This document shows positions 1 through 10,455 of a DNA stretch of 64,000 bases, piece after piece. The notes beneath the pieces were generated by a model. It had not been told where the DNA came from. It saw only the letters and a list, made by a program, of their open reading frames with translations, and searched no databases. Made by a program: the position numbers and the translations under genes. This DNA comes from Microbacterium ginsengiterrae. Lineage in GTDB: Bacteria; Actinomycetota; Actinomycetes; Actinomycetales; Microbacteriaceae. The DNA lies in NCBI RefSeq assembly GCF_014205075.1, contig NZ_JACHMU010000001.1, positions 1,922,001 through 1,986,000 on the forward strand. The letters are read 5' to 3'. Position 1 is the first letter of the stretch, and each line of letters opens with the position of its first letter.

Positions 1-945
1 TCGTCTTCGGTCATGAACCGCGGCCCGCCGCGACGCGGACGCAGAGCCGCATCGCGAATCGAATCGAGCCACGCCGCCGTCTCATCGTCGGAGACGATGT
101 GCGTGTGATGCGCGCCGTCGGCGTTGCGCCACGACCGCCAGGACCGCTGAGCGTACGACTGCTCGAACCGCTCCTGCACCCCCTCGGGGTCGAGCGTGTC
201 GCGCACCTGCCTCGCCCGCCGCACCAGATCTTCCACCGACATCTCGCCCGCTTCGCCGACGAGCTGGGCCGCGGCGAGAGACCACACCTCGGTCGTCGAC
301 TCACTCGGAACCTCGTCCTCGCCGCGCACCGGAGGCTGCCCCAGCCCCCGGAAGATCGCATCATGCTGCGCCGTCGTGACCCTGCCCTCGAACAGTGCCC
401 GGCGCAGCGGTTCGTGCCACGGCATCCGCACGTCCGCCGCCCGCCCCGAACCGCCCGACCCCGCACCCGCACCGAACAGCCCGCCCGCATCGCCCGAGTC
501 GCCCGCATCACCCGCGAGACCCCCACCGACAGCATCGCCAGGCTGACCACCGACGCGATCGCCCCCACCGCCCCCAACGAACGCACCACCCGCCGCCGCA
601 TCCGCCCCCTCCGACAGGCTCTCGCCCAACCGCACGGCACGCGCAGCATCCGCCCGCGTTCCACCGACGATCGACTGCACGAGCGCGACCGCGTTCCGCT
701 GCCCGCGCGAGGCGGCCAACCCGGAGTGCCCGTCTTCGCGCCGCGACCGCTCGGCGACCACGCCGGCGCCGACCGTCAGCATCCGCTCTGCGCAGTGCGC
801 GATCTTCGCCGCATCCGCCATGGCATCGACGATCGCTTCGTCGTCGAGCCCGCGCATGACCGTCAGCAGCGCGTCGATCTCGACGTCGCCCATGCGCGAT
901 TCGAGCCCGAGAAGGACTTCGCGTAATTCGCTGAAAATGGCCATA
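1..945 (-). CDS. DUF222 / 13E12-repeat protein (probable HNH endonuclease), 3' end cut by window edge
   Basis: An open frame of 315 codons reads leftwards from an ATG at 945 and leaves the window without a stop, so only the N-terminal part is present. The start MAIFSELREVL and later segments such as WHEPLRRALFEGRVTTAQHD and DPEGVQERFEQSYAQRSWR fit the DUF222 domain, which in actinobacteria usually precedes a C-terminal HNH nuclease. The HNH part would lie to the left of position 1 and cannot be seen. Residues about 113-168 form a Gly/Asp/Ala-rich low-complexity stretch that splits the DUF222 region. These genes are multicopy in Microbacteriaceae and their cellular role is not settled. The family call is fairly safe; nuclease activity is inferred only from family architecture. 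Confidence 0.8.
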
Positions 946-989
946 CTTCATAGTGGCAGGGGCCACTGACATTCGAACAGAAGTGCGAG

Positions 990-1481
990 CTACCGAAGCA
1001 CCTCGACCAGCACCACCCACGACATGACGATCGCGGCGACGACGGCGAGCAGGCATCCCACCGCGGTCAGGACGAGTCCGACAGGGCTCCCGGCGATGAG
1101 CGCGACGCCGGCGGCGAGATATCCGGCGACCGGCAGGAATCCGAGAACGGCTTTCGCGCCGCGCGCACGCTGCTCTGGATCGTTGTCGCGAATGAGAACC
1201 CGCATCGCATGCACCGCGAACATCCCGGCGGCGACCGCGCAGACGAGCAGGATGATGCCGTACCAGGTGAGGTCCAACCGCGGCACGAGACCGAGGGCGG
1301 ATGCGACGAGCGCCAGCACGAGCGCGGCGATGGCTGCGCCCAACCGAGCGGTGAGAGTGCCCGCGCGGATGATCTTGTCGATGTTCACACTCGCCGCGAC
1401 GATGACGAGTCCGGCGAGGGCCGCGCTCGCCCCGGCCATCGCGACGTTGAAGTCGCTCCACTCGCCCAGGGCGCCTGTCAT
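990..1481 (-). CDS. Small integral membrane protein, function unknown
   Basis: 163 residues from an ATG at 1481 (MTGALGEWSDFNVAMAGA). An upstream in-frame extension to 1766 is possible, but it has low-complexity, non-protein-like sequence, so the internal ATG was preferred. About five hydrophobic segments span nearly the whole chain (AALAGLVIVAASV, IAALVLALVASALGL, WYGIILLVCAVAAGMF, VAGYLAAGVALIAG, VLTAVGCLLAVVAAIVM). No catalytic motif is visible. It follows the DUF222 gene's 5' end by about 45 bases on the same strand and may be transcribed alone. I do not recognise a named family beyond an actinobacterial hypothetical membrane protein. Confidence 0.75.
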   Translation of the reverse strand: MTGALGEWSDFNVAMAGASAALAGLVIVAASVNIDKIIRAGTLTARLGAAIAALVLALVASALGLVPRLDLTWYGIILLVCAVAAGMFAVHAMRVLIRDNDPEQRARGAKAVLGFLPVAGYLAAGVALIAGSPVGLVLTAVGCLLAVVAAIVMSWVVLVEVLR

Positions 1482-1541
1482 GCGCTCACGATACTCCTGC
1501 GCGCGAGGCCGGCCACAGAGATCGCAAGACCGCAGATGAGA

Positions 1542-1598
1542 ACGGATGCCGCACGCACCAAGACCCTGAAAGAGACGGATGCCGCACACACCAAGACC
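1542..1598. repeat. Two direct copies of a 24-bp unit, 33-bp period
   Basis: Positions 1542-1565 and 1575-1598 carry the same 24-bp unit (beginning ACGGATGCCGCAC) with one base changed. They are followed by C-rich tracts to about 1620. The copies lie in the non-coding stretch between the small membrane protein and the terminator of the LPATG gene. No function is evident; this is probably simple sequence drift. Confidence 0.6.
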
Positions 1599-1667
1599 CC
1601 CCCGAGACCGAGACCCCCCCCAGACCGCAAGCCCCGAGAAACCACCGAACACCCGAGACCAAACCAA

Positions 1668-1701
1668 AGCGGCCGCAACCCCCGAAGGAGTTGCGGCCGC
1701 T
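1668..1701 (-). terminator. Rho-independent terminator of the LPATG surface-protein gene
   Basis: A perfect 12-bp inverted repeat (AGCGGCCGCAAC / GTTGCGGCCGCT) with a 10-base loop lies 13 bases beyond the stop codon of the minus-strand gene. On that strand the stem is followed by a T-rich run (TTTGGTTTGG). Confidence 0.85.
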
Positions 1702-1713
1702 GAAGTACTTCGG

Positions 1714-2274
1714 TCAGGCTGCGTTCTTGTTGCGACGCACGGTGCTCGCAACAGCGATGCCACCACCGACGAGCAGCAGGGCGCCGCCGCCGACCCAGAG
1801 GGTCAGCAGTGCGTCGCTGTTCGCACCCGTGGCGGGCAGGCTGCCGTCGCCCGAGCCGGCGCCGGCGTCAGAACCGACGCTGACCGTGGCCGAGACGCCG
1901 ACAGGGTTGCTCGGCGACGTGGCGACGACCGTGTAGGTGCCCGACGCGTTCGAGGGCAGCTGGATCTGCGCGGAGACGTTGCCGTCGGCGTCGGCCTCGA
2001 CCGTGCCGAGGTTGTTCGTCTCGACGGCGAACTTGACGAACGCCAGCGAGGCGCCCGACGCGTTCTCGCCGGTGAGCGTGAAGCTGACGGGCTCGAGGCC
2101 GTCGAACGGGCTGGCGGTGGTGAAGAACGTGAACGTTCCGCCCGGTGCAACGGTCGTGCTGGAAACCTCACCCGTGGGCGAAGGCGTGTAGGCAGAAGCT
2201 GCGGTCGGAACGGCGAACATGGCGCCGGCGACGATTGCCGCGATGGCTGCAGCCTTGGTGATAGAGCGCTTCAT
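1714..2274 (-). CDS. Small LPATG-type cell-wall-anchored surface protein
   Basis: 186 residues. An N-terminal signal peptide (MKRSITK, a hydrophobic core, then PTAASA) is followed by a Ser/Thr/Gly-rich ectodomain of about 110 residues with a beta-sandwich feel. A linker and a complete sortase sorting signal follow: LPATG at about 146-150, a hydrophobic segment and the basic tail RRNKNAA. It is therefore predicted to be exported and covalently attached to peptidoglycan or a wall polymer. No sortase gene lies in this window. The gene stands alone with its own terminator; a GGGGGA ribosome-binding site precedes the ATG and lies within a small inverted repeat. The ligand or role is unknown. Confidence 0.88.
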   Translation of the reverse strand: MKRSITKAAAIAAIVAGAMFAVPTAASAYTPSPTGEVSSTTVAPGGTFTFFTTASPFDGLEPVSFTLTGENASGASLAFVKFAVETNNLGTVEADADGNVSAQIQLPSNASGTYTVVATSPSNPVGVSATVSVGSDAGAGSGDGSLPATGANSDALLTLWVGGGALLLVGGGIAVASTVRRNKNAA

Positions 2275-2275
2275 A

Positions 2276-2292
2276 TAGTCCCCCTCGGACTA
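2276..2292 (-). promoter_or_regulatory. Small inverted repeat around the ribosome-binding site of the LPATG gene
   Basis: On the minus strand the bases just before the ATG at 2274 read TAGTCCGAGGGGGACTA, a 6-bp inverted repeat (TAGTCC/GGACTA). It encloses the purine-rich ribosome-binding site and could partly occlude it. The stem is short, so the effect is uncertain. The remaining 2293-2396 upstream is AT-richer and is the likely promoter region. Confidence 0.35.
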
Positions 2293-2396
2293 GTCATTCA
2301 AATTTTTGTGAAGGCCCGCAAGACGCGTACCCGTTTTCCCCCGGTCGTATCGAAACCTTTCGGCGTCGACATCATGCCTCTCGAATCTAGGGAAGT

Positions 2397-4199
2397 TCAT
2401 AGGTTTCCGCAAACGGAGATGCCCTCATTCGCGTTAATTGTTGGTGTCAACCGTGTAACGATCTCCGTGGTCGGCGGAGCGGTCACCGTCACATCGAGGC
2501 TCAACTCGGCGCCTGGTGCCAGCTGTGTGGTCCAGGTGAGCACCTGCCGGCCGTCGTCCATCCCGCCGCCCAGGGGCGCGGATTCCTCGCTGCCCGCAAG
2601 GGTCGCCGAGACGAGCTCGGCCCCGGCGGGCAGGTAGATGTACGAGACGGTCTGCACCTCGCCGGGCGGCACTCCGAAGTTCCCGCCACCGGTGATGTAG
2701 CTCGGGAGGTTCGCCGCATCCGCCGGGGCGTTGTTGCGAAGTGTGACACGCAGCGTGGCCTCGCCGGGGGTGCACCACTCGGCACCGGCATCCGCCTGCA
2801 TGTAGTAGTCCATCTTCGAGCCGGTGCCGTCGTTGAGATACACGCCGAAGTCGGTGGTGCCGGCATCCAGGGGCGCCCGAACACCCTGCAGGGTCGTGCC
2901 GTCGAGGATGGCCTGCTCCTCCGGGACGGCGTTCCAGACCATGAGGCGGTCCTCTTCGCCGGCGCGACTCAGCGCGGCGACGAGCGTGGCGGGGTCGACC
3001 CCTCCGTCGGTCAGCGCATCGAAGACGGATGCCGCGGCGACCGCGAAGAACGCATCCTGCTCGGCGGGGTCCTCGTACCGCAGGTACACCTCGTTGAGCA
3101 GCAGCTGCACGGCGTTGTCGCTCGTGAGCTCATCGCCGGTCGGCAGCGCGATGGGCCCGGTGGCGTCGAGCAGGTACGACAGCGCGACGGGGTCGAGCGA
3201 GAGCACGCCGTCGATCGCGATGCCCGTCTCGCGTTCCCACATCGCCTCGATGATCGGCGCGTCGCGGGTGAAGTCGGGCATGAGCGTGACGTTCTGCACG
3301 TACGACGCCGGCCGCTCGCTGAAGAGGCGGATCTCATCGTCCGTCATCGGCACGACCGGTTCGTCGTAGCGCGTGAAGTCCGACGACGATGCCTGACTTT
3401 CGAGCGAGATCTTGCCGTTCTCGGTGTGCACGAGCACCATGGCGCCGACGATGCCGCCGAGCGAGCGCCACTCGGCGTTGTTCTGGAAGATGAGCAGGTA
3501 GTTGCGCGGCCCGTCAGCCCCGAGCATGGCGGGCATGAGCGTCGTGGCGCGGTTGAGCGCGTCCGCCGCTCCGTACGCCTGCGAGAGCAGCGCCCCGACC
3601 TCGTCGACGGCCTCACGAACCGGGCGGACGAGAGGCCGCTGGTCGATACCGTCGATGACCGAGGCGGCGGCGCCCAGTCCGGCTGCGCCCTCGGATGCCG
3701 CGCCGTCGAGCGCGTCGAACACGGTGAGGTCGATCGCCCCGTTCTGCGGGCGGATGCTGTCGAGTGAGAACGACCCGGCGACAGACGCCAGCGGCGTCAG
3801 CGACTGCGAGGCCACGTCGTCGAGCGCGCTCGCAACAGTGGAGACGGCCGCGAGCTGCGGGCCGATCCAGGGGAGCAGCTCGCCCGCCTTCCAGACGACG
3901 TCGCTCGTCAGCTCGTGCGCGGTGGAGGTGTCGGCGGACACCTCGCGGATGAGTTCGGAGGCGGTCGCAGGGGCGGCGAGAGCGGATGCCGCGTCTGCCG
4001 CCGTCGCTCGCGCATCGTTCAGGTGCTGGTAGGCGAGGAAGCCCCGGATGCCGATCCAGAACGTTCCGAGAACGGCCAGGAGCAGGATGCCGCCGAGGAT
4101 CCACGCGGTGACCCGTCCGGCACGTCGTCGCCGCTGTGCGGACAGGCTCTCAGAACTCACCCTGCCACGATAGCTGGCGTGGCGACCGCGCGCCGTCAC
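2397..4199 (-). CDS. DUF4012 membrane-anchored protein
   Basis: 600 residues from a GTG at 4199, which lies 3 bases after the stop of the rmlC-rmlD fusion; a GTG at Val-15 is an alternative start. A basic N-terminus (AQRRRRAGR) precedes one transmembrane segment (VTAWILGGILLLAVLGTFWIGI), so the rest is expected outside the membrane. The hallmark DUF4012 segment YLLIFQNNAEWRSLGG sits near the middle, and DFTRDAPIIEAMWERETG follows. The family occurs in actinobacterial surface-polysaccharide loci but has no assigned biochemical role. Its position as last gene of the rhamnose operon supports a part in polysaccharide assembly or attachment, which is inference. Confidence 0.85.
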   Translation of the reverse strand: MTARGRHASYRGRVSSESLSAQRRRRAGRVTAWILGGILLLAVLGTFWIGIRGFLAYQHLNDARATAADAASALAAPATASELIREVSADTSTAHELTSDVVWKAGELLPWIGPQLAAVSTVASALDDVASQSLTPLASVAGSFSLDSIRPQNGAIDLTVFDALDGAASEGAAGLGAAASVIDGIDQRPLVRPVREAVDEVGALLSQAYGAADALNRATTLMPAMLGADGPRNYLLIFQNNAEWRSLGGIVGAMVLVHTENGKISLESQASSSDFTRYDEPVVPMTDDEIRLFSERPASYVQNVTLMPDFTRDAPIIEAMWERETGIAIDGVLSLDPVALSYLLDATGPIALPTGDELTSDNAVQLLLNEVYLRYEDPAEQDAFFAVAAASVFDALTDGGVDPATLVAALSRAGEEDRLMVWNAVPEEQAILDGTTLQGVRAPLDAGTTDFGVYLNDGTGSKMDYYMQADAGAEWCTPGEATLRVTLRNNAPADAANLPSYITGGGNFGVPPGEVQTVSYIYLPAGAELVSATLAGSEESAPLGGGMDDGRQVLTWTTQLAPGAELSLDVTVTAPPTTEIVTRLTPTINANEGISVCGNL

Positions 4200-4202
4200 C
4201 GG

Positions 4203-5642
4203 TCACTCTGCTCCTGAGCGTTCGCCGGAACCGGCGAGATACGCAGCCAGCCCTGCGTCGACGTCGCCGGGGACGAAGCCTGTCGCGGTGATCTTGGTGA
4301 GGTCGAGGACGCTGTTGAGGGGTCGCGGTGCCACCGGTGTCGTCGCCCCGGCGAAGTACTCGACCGTCGTGACGTCACTCACACGTGCCGGGTCGTGGCC
4401 GGCGAGGCGGAACACATCGCGGGCGATGTCGGCCCAGGATCGTGCCCTGCCGGAGCTGGTGACGTTGTAGGTGCCGTAGGGGGCGCGGGCCGTGAGGAGG
4501 TGGGTGATGGCGGCGGCGATGTCGTCGGTGAAGGTCAGTCGTCCGATCTGGTCAGAGACGACTTTCGGGTCGATGCCGCGCTCTGCGAGGGAGGCCATGG
4601 TGCGGACGAAGTTGTTCCCCTCGCCGATCACCCAGGAGGTGCGGGTGATGTAGTGGCGTGCGGCGGTGGCGGCGGCGATGTCGCCGGCGGCTTTGGTCTG
4701 GCCGTACACGCCGAGCGGGCTGAATGCGGCGTCTTCGGTGTAGGCGCCGTCGGCGGTGCCGTCGAAGACGTAGTCGCTGGAGATGTGTACGAGGGTGATG
4801 CCGTGCTCGTCTGCGATGCGTGCGAGGGTGGCGACGGATGCGGCGTTGGCCTGCCATGCGGCTGCGCGGCCCTCGGGGGTCTCTGCGGTGTCGACGGCGG
4901 TGTATGCGGCGGCGTTGATGATGGTGCCATAGTCGCGCCACCGGCGGGCGGTGGCGAGGTCGCCCGTGGTGACGTCGAGGTCGGCCCTGGTGGCGTATTC
5001 GATGTGTGCCGCGTCGCCGAGGGTGGCGTGCAGGGCGCGGCCGAGCTGGCCGCCGGCTCCGAGGACGAGGGTCTTGCGCGGGGCCACCGGAGTGACGTCG
5101 GCGAGCCCCGGATGAGCTTTGTCCTTGGCAGAGATCTCCACCTCGGTGAGCGGGATGGGCCAGTCGATCGCGGCGGTCTCGTCGGCGAGGTTGAGGAAGG
5201 CGTATTCGGCGTCGGGGGACCAGTGGTCGTTGGCGAGGTACGTGTACGCGGTGTCGGCCTCGAGGGTCTGGTACGAGTTGCCGACCCCTCGTGGGACGAA
5301 GATCGCCGTGGAGGGGTCGATCTCGGCCGTGAACACGGCACCGAAAGTTGGCCCCTCGCGGAGGTCGACCCAGGCGCCGAAGATACGGCCGGTCGCGACG
5401 GACACCCATTTGTCCCACGGTTCGGCGTGGATGCCGCGGGTGGTGCCGATCGCGTCGTTGAAGGAGATGTTGTTCTGCACCGGCCCGAAGTCGGGGAGCC
5501 CGAGGGCGGTCATCTTCTCGCGCTGCCAGTTCTCCTTGAACCACCCGCGGGAATCGCCGTGGACGGGCAGGTCGAACACCACCAGGCCTGGGATGGGTGT
5601 CGGCGTCGCTGCGAGGGGTTTGCTGAACTCGATCTCGCCCAC
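4203..5642 (-). CDS. rmlCD: Fused dTDP-4-dehydrorhamnose 3,5-epimerase / dTDP-4-dehydrorhamnose reductase (RmlC-RmlD)
   Basis: 479 residues from a GTG at 5642, chosen because it lies 4 bases after the rmlB stop; the in-frame extension beyond it overlaps rmlB and is not protein-like. Residues 1-185 are the cupin epimerase RmlC, with the RGIHAEPWDKW segment at 70-79. Residues about 189-479 are the NADPH-dependent reductase RmlD, an extended SDR with GAGGQLG near 195-201 and the YxxxK pair at Y313/K317 (YGQTK). Together the two domains carry out the last two steps from dTDP-4-keto-6-deoxyglucose to dTDP-L-rhamnose in the cytoplasm. Separate genes are usual in enterobacteria; fusions of this type occur in actinobacteria. 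It is co-transcribed with rmlA and rmlB. Confidence 0.93.
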   Translation of the reverse strand: MGEIEFSKPLAATPTPIPGLVVFDLPVHGDSRGWFKENWQREKMTALGLPDFGPVQNNISFNDAIGTTRGIHAEPWDKWVSVATGRIFGAWVDLREGPTFGAVFTAEIDPSTAIFVPRGVGNSYQTLEADTAYTYLANDHWSPDAEYAFLNLADETAAIDWPIPLTEVEISAKDKAHPGLADVTPVAPRKTLVLGAGGQLGRALHATLGDAAHIEYATRADLDVTTGDLATARRWRDYGTIINAAAYTAVDTAETPEGRAAAWQANAASVATLARIADEHGITLVHISSDYVFDGTADGAYTEDAAFSPLGVYGQTKAAGDIAAATAARHYITRTSWVIGEGNNFVRTMASLAERGIDPKVVSDQIGRLTFTDDIAAAITHLLTARAPYGTYNVTSSGRARSWADIARDVFRLAGHDPARVSDVTTVEYFAGATTPVAPRPLNSVLDLTKITATGFVPGDVDAGLAAYLAGSGERSGAE

Positions 5643-5646
5643 GCGC

Positions 5647-7514
<1,868 letters not shown>

Positions 7515-7580
7515 GAATCTTCCGTTCCCCTATACGGACTATTCGGTGAGCGTAGCGCTATTCGGCGCTGAGCGCGCCCC

Positions 7581-8903
7581 CTACGGTCGACCCATTCCGT
7601 AGTACGTCCAGCCGGCGGCGCGCCAGGCGGCGGCATCCAGGCAGTTGCGGCCGTCGATGACGATGGTTCCGGCGGTGAGCGAGGCGGCGTGCTCGGGTGA
7701 GAGCTGGCGGCGGTATTCGTCCCACTCGGTGACGACGACGACCGCATCGGCTCCGCGGAGGGCCTCGTCACGGTCCTCGACATACGTGAGCTGCGGATGC
7801 TGGCGCCGGGCGTTGTCGAGCGCCTCTGGGTCGGTGACGGTGACGTCGGCGCCCAAGCCGCGCAGGCGTACGGCGACGTCGAGGGCGGGGGAGTCGCGGA
7901 TGTCGTCGCTGTGCGGCTTGAAGGCCGCGCCGAGCACGGTCACCTTCTTGCCTACGACGTCGCCGTCGAAAGCGTTGACGACGAGGTGTACGGCGCGCTC
8001 GCGGCGACGCAGGTTGATCGCATCGATCTCGCGCAAAAACGACACGGACTCACCGCGGCCGAGTTCTTCGGCGCGGGCGGAGAAGGCACGGATGTCTTTG
8101 GGCAGGCAACCGCCGCCGAAGCCGATGCCAGCCCCGAGGAATTTCCGACCGATTCGAGCATCGTGACCGATTGCATCGGCGAGCTGCGTGACATCCGCGC
8201 CGACCGTCTCGGCGATCTCGGCCATGGCGTTGATGAACGAGATCTTCGTGGCGAGGAAGGCATTGGCCGACACCTTGACGAGCTCGGCAGTCGGGAGGTC
8301 CATCACGATGAACGGCGTCTGCTTGGCGACTGCCGTGTGATACACCTCGCGCAGTACCTGCGCCGCAGCGCTCGCCTCGAGGCCGTCCGCCGGCGCGTCC
8401 GCCACGCCGACGACCAGGCGGTCGGGGTCGATCGTGTCCTGCACGGCCCAACCCTCACGAAGAAACTCGGGGTTCCACACGAGGGTCGCGCCGGTGGCCT
8501 CGATGCGCGGGGCGAGTTCGGCAGCTGTCCCGACGGGAACGGTCGACTTGCCGGCAACGATGTCGCCTGGGCTCAGGTGAGGGAGGAGGGCGTCGACCGC
8601 AGCGTTGACATACGTGAGGTCGGCGGCGTACCCGTCCTTCTTCTGTGGAGTTCCGACTCCGATGAAGTGCACCTTGGCGCCCTTGGCCGCAGCCATGTCG
8701 GTCGTGAACCGCAGGTCGCCCGAGGAGATTCCCTCAGTGAGGATCTCGGGGAGACCGGGCTCAAAGAATGGTGCTTCGCCCTTAGACAGCGAAGCGACCT
8801 TGCGCTCGTCGACGTCGATTCCGACGACCTCGTGCCCGATGGATGCCATCGCGGCGGCGTGCACCGCACCGAGGTAACCACAACCGATGACTGAAAGTTT
8901 CAC
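7581..8903 (-). CDS. ugd: UDP-glucose 6-dehydrogenase
   Basis: 440 residues from a GTG at 8903 with an AAGGAG ribosome-binding site 5 bases upstream. The N-terminal Rossmann motif GCGYLG is at 7-12. The central domain contains FLATKISFINAMAEI and the catalytic cysteine Cys266 in GFGGGCLPKD. The C-terminal UDP-binding domain contains GAAFKPHSDDIRDSPA. It oxidises UDP-glucose to UDP-glucuronate with NAD, supplying an acidic sugar (or a precursor of xylose/galacturonate) for surface polysaccharide. It lies between the rhamnose and fucose genes and is divergent from a Nudix-like gene. Confidence 0.93.
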   Translation of the reverse strand: MKLSVIGCGYLGAVHAAAMASIGHEVVGIDVDERKVASLSKGEAPFFEPGLPEILTEGISSGDLRFTTDMAAAKGAKVHFIGVGTPQKKDGYAADLTYVNAAVDALLPHLSPGDIVAGKSTVPVGTAAELAPRIEATGATLVWNPEFLREGWAVQDTIDPDRLVVGVADAPADGLEASAAAQVLREVYHTAVAKQTPFIVMDLPTAELVKVSANAFLATKISFINAMAEIAETVGADVTQLADAIGHDARIGRKFLGAGIGFGGGCLPKDIRAFSARAEELGRGESVSFLREIDAINLRRRERAVHLVVNAFDGDVVGKKVTVLGAAFKPHSDDIRDSPALDVAVRLRGLGADVTVTDPEALDNARRQHPQLTYVEDRDEALRGADAVVVVTEWDEYRRQLSPEHAASLTAGTIVIDGRNCLDAAAWRAAGWTYYGMGRP

Positions 8904-8974
8904 TGCGCTCCTTCTGTTGGACCCATCATGCATATCAGAGTGTTGTTACGACCAAGGTCGTGCAGACTCGATTC

Positions 8975-9469
8975 ATGTCTTTCTTGCCACCTGAGTTGTA
9001 TGCCACTCTCGAGCGTTCCGTCCCGCTTGCCTGCGTTGATTTCGTGCCGGTGCGTGAGTCGCGAGCCGGAAGCGCCGAGGTCGGCCTCATTTTGAGAGAT
9101 TCGCCGTTCGGTCAGGTGTGGTGTCATCTCGGCGGACGCATCCGTCACGGCGAGACCATCGCGCAAGCGATCCAACGGCACGCCCTGGATACTCTCTCTA
9201 TCCGCGTTGACATCCCTGAGGACCCTCAACCTGCGTGGGTGTATCAGTGGTTTCCTCCGGAGGTCGCACCGGTCGTCGATTGGGCGTTCGGTACCGACCC
9301 GCGGAAGCATGCCATTGGGCTATCCTTCGTGACGTCATTGATGGGCGACCCCACGCCGCGCAACGAAGCGCTCGATTTTGAGTTCTTCAGCCTGGACGCT
9401 CTGCCAGAGCCGCTATGGCCGGGATGTGAGGACTTGCTCGGTCGGATGCTTTCCTCATCACTCAGCTGA
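8975..9469 (+). CDS. DUF4916 / Nudix-like hydrolase
   Basis: 164 residues from an ATG at 8975; a GTG at 8960 is an alternative start. The opening (LPPELYATLERSVPLACVDFVPV) and the segment GQVWCHLGGRIRHGETIAQAIQRHA resemble Nudix-fold proteins annotated DUF4916. The Nudix box GX5EX7REUXEEXGU is only partly matched: GGRIRHGE is present, but the REXXEE part reads QRHALDT, so catalysis cannot be assumed. It sits between ugd and the fcl/gmd pair, 2 bases from the convergent end of fcl. Related Nudix enzymes in such loci act on GDP-mannose, and that substrate is only suggested by context. Confidence 0.7.
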   Translation: MSFLPPELYATLERSVPLACVDFVPVRESRAGSAEVGLILRDSPFGQVWCHLGGRIRHGETIAQAIQRHALDTLSIRVDIPEDPQPAWVYQWFPPEVAPVVDWAFGTDPRKHAIGLSFVTSLMGDPTPRNEALDFEFFSLDALPEPLWPGCEDLLGRMLSSSLS

Positions 9470-9471
9470 GG

Positions 9472-10455
9472 TCAGCTGCGAAGGTTCGCGGCGTGATCGC
9501 GGTACCAGGCGACAGTGCGGTTCAGCCCCTCGGCAAGGTCGATCTTCGAAGTCCAACCGGCTTCCGCGAGCTTCGACACGTCGAGAAGCTTCTGCGGGGT
9601 GCCGTCTGGCTTAGAGGTGTCCCATTCGGTCTCGCCCTGATACCCGACGACGTCAGCAATCGTGTCGGCGATCTCACGGATCGTCACGTCGGTGCCAGTA
9701 CCAACATTGACCTGTTCGGGTCCGTCGTAATGCTCCATGAGGTGCAATACCGCGTCTGCCATGTCGTCGGAGTGTAGGAACTCACGGCGAGGGGTTCCGG
9801 TCCCCCAATTCGTCACAGACGTACTGCCCGAGCGAGCTGCCTCGTCATACCGACGGATCAGCGCCGGGAGTACATGCGAGCCCTTCGGCGAGAAGTTGTC
9901 GTTTGGCCCGTACAGGTTCGTGGGCATCGCAGAAATCCACGGAAGCCCGTACTGACGACGGACGGCCTGAACGTTCATGATCCCCGCGATCTTGGCAATC
10001 GCGTACGCGTCGTTAGTGGGCTCGAGGTGACCCGTCAGCAGTGAATCTTCACGGATCGGCTGTTCGGCGAACTTGGGGTAGATGCAGGACGAACCAAGGA
10101 ACGCAACGCGTTCGACGTCGTTGGCGAGTGCTGCGTCGAGGACGTTCGACTGGATGCGCAGGTTGTCGCTCAGGAAATCGACCGGATAAGTGCTGTTCGC
10201 CAGGATCCCTCCAACCTTGGCTGCAGCGAGCACGATGTACTTGGGCTTGATCTCACCCAAGTAGTCGAAGACGTCATCCCGGTTCTTCAGGTCCAGCTGC
10301 GCGGATGTCTTGCCGACGATGTTCGTGAAGCCGGACGACTCGAGCTTGCGAACGATCGCGGACCCGACGAGTCCGCGGTGACCCGCAACGTAGAAGGTGG
10401 CGTCACGGTCGAGCTCCTGGGGCGTGTAATCGACGCCGTCGCTGGCTTTCGTCAC
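9472..10455 (-). CDS. fcl: GDP-L-fucose synthase
   Basis: 327 residues from a GTG at 10455 that overlaps the gmd stop (GTGA), indicating translational coupling. The N-terminal NADPH-binding motif [11 protein letters not shown] is near 23-33, GSSCIYPK follows at 121-128, and the YxxxK pair is Y151/K155 (YAIAK). [14 protein letters not shown] is typical of GDP-fucose synthases. The enzyme epimerises and reduces GDP-4-keto-6-deoxymannose to GDP-L-fucose. Because gmd is adjacent, L-fucose (or colitose-like derivatives) is a predicted component of the polymer made by this locus. Confidence 0.94.
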   Translation of the reverse strand: MTKASDGVDYTPQELDRDATFYVAGHRGLVGSAIVRKLESSGFTNIVGKTSAQLDLKNRDDVFDYLGEIKPKYIVLAAAKVGGILANSTYPVDFLSDNLRIQSNVLDAALANDVERVAFLGSSCIYPKFAEQPIREDSLLTGHLEPTNDAYAIAKIAGIMNVQAVRRQYGLPWISAMPTNLYGPNDNFSPKGSHVLPALIRRYDEAARSGSTSVTNWGTGTPRREFLHSDDMADAVLHLMEHYDGPEQVNVGTGTDVTIREIADTIADVVGYQGETEWDTSKPDGTPQKLLDVSKLAEAGWTSKIDLAEGLNRTVAWYRDHAANLRS

